From the NCBI GenBank assembly GCA_027922465.2, contig BQMF02000101.1, positions 62,001 through 126,000 of the forward strand: a DNA stretch of 64,000 nt, read 5' to 3'. Below, in pieces: positions 58,158 through 64,000 of the stretch. The stretch comes from Turritopsis dohrnii. Its lineage: Eukaryota > Cnidaria > Hydrozoa > Anthoathecata > Oceaniidae. A program made the position numbers and the translations under genes. The stretch's first letter is position 1; every line of letters begins with the position of its first letter. The notes under the pieces were generated by a model that had not been told where the DNA came from, made no database searches, and saw only the letters and a list, made by a program, of their open reading frames with translations.

Positions 58158-61100
58158 TCACATGACCGTCAGTTTATTGTTTACATTGATGTCGTTTGAA
58201 TTGTTCGCTTCCTCTGATGATGGGACGTTATAATTTGCTATTAACTTCACTTGGGATTCGGCTTCCGGTGATTTTTTTCTTCGTAAGCAATAGATTATTG
58301 ATTTTAAACTGCCTGTATCACCTTCAGGTCCGACAATGGATACGATGACGGCAAATAATACTAACGCATACACGATAGAAAATCCAATAGTACAAAACAT
58401 GAAGATGCCGAATTGAAAGAAAAACAGAATTTTTGAAAACAACATGAAAGCTGACGCTCCTAACGTTGTTCCAGCACCAGCAAGCACCGACACACCGACA
58501 TGACCAAGCATGTATCGGACGCGGTCTTCTCGTTTGAAGTGTTGACAACGAACATAGCCGTCGGCAAGGTGTACGACGTAATCTACAGCAAGTCCGACGA
58601 CCAGCGTCAGATTGATTGATTCCATGACACCCAGCTTCCAACCAACCAATGGAATTAAGCCGACTACAGCCAATGTTATCAAACCGATTGTTAACGTTGC
58701 TAGGATACCAATAATCCAATTGCACGTGGTGAAGACAAGTACCGGGAAAGCAACACACAGCCCGATCATAATCCCGTTTCTTGCTCCGATCAAAAGTTCC
58801 TGAAAACACGATCAGGATGCTACACAATTGCAAAGCTGTTCAAAAGAACTTTCCAAACTTAGTTCAAATTTGGCTCGAACTACGAATCTGATAAAAAGTT
58901 CATGTAAAAAAAACCACGAAATCGTTCATTAATTGGAGTATTAGGAAAAGGAGGAGGAGGAGGAGGAGAACCTCGGGTATTTCAAACGCTTTACTCCTCT
59001 TTCAATAATCCTACTTATTACTTAGATTTTCTAACATGTTCAAATGGTACTTTTATCGGGATGTTTGATAAGAGATCACCGAGTAGCTGAGCCACTTACC
59101 CCCTGGACTTTCAGCCAGTGCCAATCATACCATTCAGGGGTGCATTGAAAAGCCCTTTTACATGCGGCGGGCATGGAACGCATCTAAAACAAATATGATA
59201 AAAAAAAGAGAAACGAAAAAAACAAATTTGACGAAAATGATAACGGCATGCCCAACCTGTGTTTCGATAAACTTTTCCCAGTTCTGATAGACTCGTTTGC
59301 CTTCGTAATATTTGATAGTTTCGCCCGACATTGTCGTATTCACAACTACAGCGACGTAACGCAATCTATTCCCAAATCGAGCCCCTATAACAACGATACC
59401 AGTTCATAATACATAAGAATACAAATTATAAAGCGCTTCCAAAGATTTTGAAAACTTATCTAAAGACATCATTCCGAAACGGCTAACAATATTATAATAT
59501 GTTCACCTTGCGCCTTTGATGTAAATGATACGGGAGGCGTAACAGTTTCATCCAGGCTTCCACCCATATATGTGGCGTATTTATAATAATCAAATTTCTT
59601 CTCCGGATTTCCTCCAGCTGAAAGCCAATAGCCAAGAGCTGTCTCAAAATAGAAGTAATAATCTGTTGTCAGCTCTGACACATTGTATATGAGCGGCATG
59701 GTTTTCATCAGTTCCACGACTTTCACTTGATCCATTGGTATACTGAAGTTATTGGGGTTTACCGAGGCACGGTACTTATGGGCACCATCCAGAAAATCCG
59801 TCTAAACAAGATAAAATCATGCAAGCAAAAACATTCACATCTTGTGATAGCCGAGAAAAAGTGTGTTTACCCTTACCCTGAAATATTTATCCATTTCCTC
59901 GATGAAACAAGACACTTCCAACTGACCAGTGGCTACACTTCGTCGGATTTTCAGTTTATTCGCTTCTGCTTCAGTTAGTCCTTTCAAATTTTGACAGAAG
60001 TTCTGAATGGAAAGTAAAAAAAGGAAATTTTAGGAAAATCTTCCCACATGGAACTTTTTCGGTCAGAATAAAACACATACCAGAATAGCTTTCTGACAGC
60101 CAGGTTGATTCATATCAAATTCTTCGTCAAATACTGTTTGACCTTTACATTTGTAATCTGTGAAATGACATTTCTTTCTATCTTGCTGGTGCAATCCCCA
60201 AACTGTATAAACACGAATAACATTTGTCCCTTCCCCAGTCTCCTCGAATGCGTTTAATTTAATTTGTCTCATGTCATACCAATTCGTTCCCTTCGGCCAA
60301 ACTTGTACCTAAACGTGCCATTCAAATACCAAATGAATTGTATTGTGACGTTATTTTCCACTGCTTTACAGAAAGACTTGTTAGCACCATTTGATCCTAC
60401 TTTTAAACATTCAAGGTTTCTCAAACGTCCTGGAAATGATGAAAACTTACCTGCTCTTCATCCGGCCGTAACTTTGTAGCATTAAACATGAAAAGCGCAG
60501 ACAAGCCAACAAATAGAAACAAAATAACCCATTTCAACTTGTTGTGAAGTATAATCTTATTTGCGTATGTGGTTTCAAACCAGCGCACTATTGCTTTGAA
60601 GAGTTTCGTCATATCATTATGTGGTGCTTGGTAACGTTCAAGTGTTCCTATTTGATCACCATCTAAAAGATCGTCTGCGCCTTTCTTCTTTTTCTTGCAA
60701 CAAAATGGTGTCTTGTCTTTCCAGAAGTAATGGTAAGTCACTACCACACTTGGGAAGAAGGTGCAAACGCTAAAATAGTTGACTATCACCAAGATACCTG
60801 AAAAAATACACGTTAAGGAACTTTTACAGGTGAAAATAAGGGAAGGGAAAGACGAAGTTGATTGGGGTGGTGATTGGGTACTCAAGGTTTCTTCATAAGA
60901 ATGTGAACTGTTTGGTCACTAACCAGAGGCGTATATAGATTTCAGCCAAAATTTGCGGAAAGGGTTGTGAGATGAGTTATATGAAGTGGCAGTAAGCTAA
61001 TCTGTAAGAACCTTCAGACTGAAGAAATACCATTGGGGTCCTGATAACTTGACTAGATCTAGATAATTGATTGTTGAGTTTCATATTAATGCACTTCTTA

Positions 61101-63321
61101 AAAAAATGTACCTGAAAAAATACCAAACGACGAAACGCCCAGTAACGGTGAAGCACCACTTGCGAAAAATGCAGCAGCGGTCGTTATCGACGTAACGAAC
61201 ATAGCGCCAGCCGCTACACGAAAAGTTTCAGTTAAGTGCTGCGTGAGATTGTCAAAACTGCGTGACTCCATCAGTTTCCAAGTATTGTAAAACACGAAGA
61301 CATCATCAGCTCCGATACCCAATATCATAAAAACAGAAAGCACGTGAAATATTCCGATAAACCGATAATCCAACACAATTCGATATAGGAGGTTAGCACC
61401 AAAAAAATTGGTCATGATGCCCAAAACAGCCCAACCAGTTATCCATAAAGAGCCAGTCTGGAACCAGATAAAGCCAAAAATGAACACCACACTACCTCCT
61501 GCCAGGAGTAGGTCCCATACTACTTGTAGCTCAACAGCGTGGAAGAAGAGATCTAAGTTCATGTAATAGAGGTTTAAATCTCCAATTCCTTCTTCGTATT
61601 TTTGAACGAGCAACATACTGAATGCCTTCACTATGTTCAACTTGAGCTTTTCTTGTTGCTCTTTCTTCCTGTCTTCGCCATGTTGATAGCCTTTCAATGG
61701 CAGTCCGTTAAATAGAACTGATCGTAAGTATTTAGATTTGACAAGATCTCTTGTAATGATAGCATTTTTATCCATACAAAATGACAGCAAACCTCGCGTC
61801 GCACTAATGTTTTTAGCTAGATTGAATATCTCTGTTATCCGATCAAAGTTCGGGTCGTCAAAACTGGGATGAAATGATCGGAAACTGCCGTCAAATAGCC
61901 GAATAATGGATGTCGGTAATGTACACATATTTCTGACATTGTCTCGATGGCAAATTTTTTGATAGGAGGGTCTTGAATATAATTCCTTTTCCAGCAACTC
62001 TATATCACGCAAATTCTTTTTTGTAATAGTGTTGTCTTTTTCCGACTGATACACCAATTCTAGGGGTGATGATTTTAATGTTCGTTCTGCTTGTGGTATT
62101 GCAGTACTCGGTAAAAGATTTATACGAGGATCCTCGGTGACGTAATTAAAGGCATCTCCAAGAAGTTTTGTTGGATCTTTTTCAAGATTTAATGGGACTT
62201 GTTTAAAGTCATAAGGGAAAATGTCATAGTTCATTAAATATAATACACCGGTTGCCAAGACTAAACTGACTTGAATGGTCAATGTAATTGCTAAAACAGA
62301 TCGAACAGTGATAGAATTAATTGATAGAATCAGTTGTTTTCAGCAAGCCACAACAAAAAATAAGTTTCGTTTCTCAAAAAGAATAAAACAATGGAACACA
62401 TGCTGTCTGGGATAACCTATGAGTACTGATCAAATGGTCCGATATTGATCCGATCATGAGAAAATAGAAATATATTTTCTAGGATTATTTAAAAAGTTAT
62501 TGATAATTTATTGATAATTTGAAAACATTCCGTCTCCATATATTTCCAGGGCCTTTTCAAGTGTCAAGCGCAGCGTCGAATTGAAAGTTAATTTTTCTAC
62601 GAAAAGGAGGTAAAGAGATCAGTGACTTTATTCAGAATTTATGGAGATAATTACTAAAGATAATCACACAAAATTGACTTTTTAGTTCCTGACAGTTCCT
62701 ATGAAATTCGAATGTTAGAGGCTTTGCTACGCTTCAGATCTAGATTCGCTTGACTTAAAAATCACTTCGTTGAAGTTTATTTTCGCTTCAATCAAATTAG
62801 CAAAACACTTTATTGTAACAAATATTTTACTTTCATTAACTTTTCAAATTTCATGTGAAAATGTAACATTATTTTGAAAAGCCTTCTGAAAGTAAAATGA
62901 TTTTTACAATTAAGTGATAAATTGTAGTTATTTATTTATGTTAAATTTGATAATAATAATGAATATTCATACCAAATGCTAGTTTAGGTCTTTCCACATA
63001 AAACGCACAAAACCTTTCAGCATAAGGAATTTTTTTCAACGAATTCTTCGATGAATGTTCATCCCTTTTCGTTGTAGTATTTATTCGATCAGCCATTGCA
63101 TAATTTTTACTTCGCTTGAAGAAGAACTGATCTTCGTTTGTTGTTTTGCTTTTGCTTGTTGCTACCAAAAAAACTTCTTTCTTGTGATTTCTTTGCCGAT
63201 CTGTACTTTCCAGCGTAGACCTATTTTCATGAATAAAACACCGCTCTTCTTCATGGGTAGCTTCAACATCGCAAGCAGCTGTTCGTTTCAAACTAACAGA
63301 ATGGGAAGAGAATTCATCCAT
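58158..63321 (-). CDS. Dispatched/Patched-family RND membrane protein
   Basis: Nine exons, all phases consistent: 62973-63321, 61112-62290, 60451-60797, 60081-60308, 59877-60002, 59507-59801, 59257-59384, 59100-59183, 58158-58799; about 1125 residues. A cytoplasmic N-terminus leads to TM1 (IQVSLVLATGVLYLM), a large extracellular loop, then a sterol-sensing-like bundle with GIGADDVFVFYNTW in TM4 (the GxxxDD motif of RND transporters, near 61300-61320). The second half repeats the plan, with GLAVDYVVHLADGY (near 58570-58605) and FFFQFGIFMFCTIGFS. The ADDxFVF signature and the late GPEGDTGSL suggest Dispatched (export of lipid-modified Hedgehog-type ligands) rather than Patched; a PTCHD-like protein is the alternative. 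The exon 59100-59183 is small but needed to restore the loop and phase. Confidence 0.88.
62291..62972. other. Intron 1 of the Dispatched-like gene
   Basis: 682 bp between donor gtatga (62972 leftwards) and acceptor ttttag (62291). AT-rich, no nested feature seen. Confidence 0.7.
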
Positions 63322-64000
63322 TATTTAATAATTCATGAAAACAAAAACTTCTTCATTCAAGAGTTTTTTCAAAACTTTTTTGAAAACTCTCTTTATGACA
63401 ATAGGTTATTCGTACGAATTGGTTTCATTAATTGTATTATAAGTATATGCTCCACTGTCTTGAAAGTTCTTCCCAAACAAAAACGTTTTTCGTTTATAAG
63501 ATGTATTAGCCAGAGATTTAATTAAAAGTTTTGCACATGATAAATGAAGCTCATTGTCAGTATTAAGTGTTGATCTTACTTTGTTATACTTCAAATAAAT
63601 GTTTTTCACCAGACGTTACTTGCTTTAAAAGATGAAGGTATATCAGGGGTTGGTCGTCGATATATACAAAAATATAAGGAGTGAATATATATAAATTGTT
63701 TTCAAAATTAAGTCTTAGTGAACCGCTGTAACCGAACATCTTGATTTATTATTAAAATGGGAAAAACTGAAACTACAAAATTTCCGTGGGAAATTTGAAG
63801 CCCAGAATAAAAAAGAAACAAATATGTATCTATATCCCTTATACCACAAAATAGCGAAAATAGGTCAACCCTAGTTCATAAAAACCTATGCCAGATAAAG
63901 GAATCTTGATACACTAGGGAATATCAGCCTCATAGTTCTTTAATGAATTCCTTATTTTTTCATCGTTTCTTTTTGAAAATATGAATGTTTTAAGTTTGAT
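63322..64000. other. Upstream region of the Dispatched-like gene
   Basis: AT-rich. It should contain the 5' UTR and promoter on the minus strand. No clear TATA or initiator could be singled out. Confidence 0.4.

Overview
The window is animal nuclear DNA: AT-rich, with multi-exon genes whose introns follow the GT-AG rule, and dense with transposon remains. The best clue to the organism is a voltage-gated sodium channel whose pore filter reads Asp-Lys-Glu-Ala across domains I-IV. That arrangement is known from cnidarian neuronal sodium channels, so I infer a cnidarian (sea anemone, hydroid or jellyfish lineage). I cannot name the species.

Host genes. (1) A sodium channel alpha subunit on the minus strand, 5146-17332. 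I resolved 19 exons, covering all four domains, an IFL inactivation particle, and a C-terminal EF-hand-like region with an IQ motif. One exon between the N-terminus and segment S1 of domain I was not found. (2) A Dispatched/Patched-type RND membrane protein on the minus strand, 58158-63321, in nine exons that join in frame to about 1125 residues. A possible isolated terminal exon lies at 34014-34136.

Mobile DNA. At the left edge is a partial SWIM + YqaJ protein (1-1273, minus). The most interesting system is a complete 5924-bp DNA transposon at 40803-46726. It has long terminal inverted repeats with subterminal 30-bp hairpin arrays and a 6-bp target duplication, GGAGGA. It carries an IS3-type DDE integrase (minus) and a convergent, intron-containing gene that fuses a SAM-like N-terminus, a FAF-like coiled coil/UBX region and a HECT ubiquitin-ligase domain. 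It sits inside the endonuclease region of a CR1/L2-like LINE, whose reading frame continues on both sides.

Other mobile DNA: a nest at 28256-30368 (Harbinger-type element with a MADF gene, split by a MITE, plus a pogo transposase fragment and a second MITE-like piece); a 2.2-kb long-TIR element at 54619-56855 holding a Harbinger transposase fragment and a tRNA-derived SINE; a decayed Ty3/Gypsy integrase at about 49899-50590; and many MITEs (TA, TTAA, TTA or other target sites), including a TTAA-flanked one in a sodium-channel intron.

The stretches 17.3-21.7 kb, 30.4-38.2 kb and 50.6-54.6 kb are mostly featureless AT-rich DNA. All exon structures were read by eye from splice sites, phase and protein homology. 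Family names come from recognised motifs, not from database searches.
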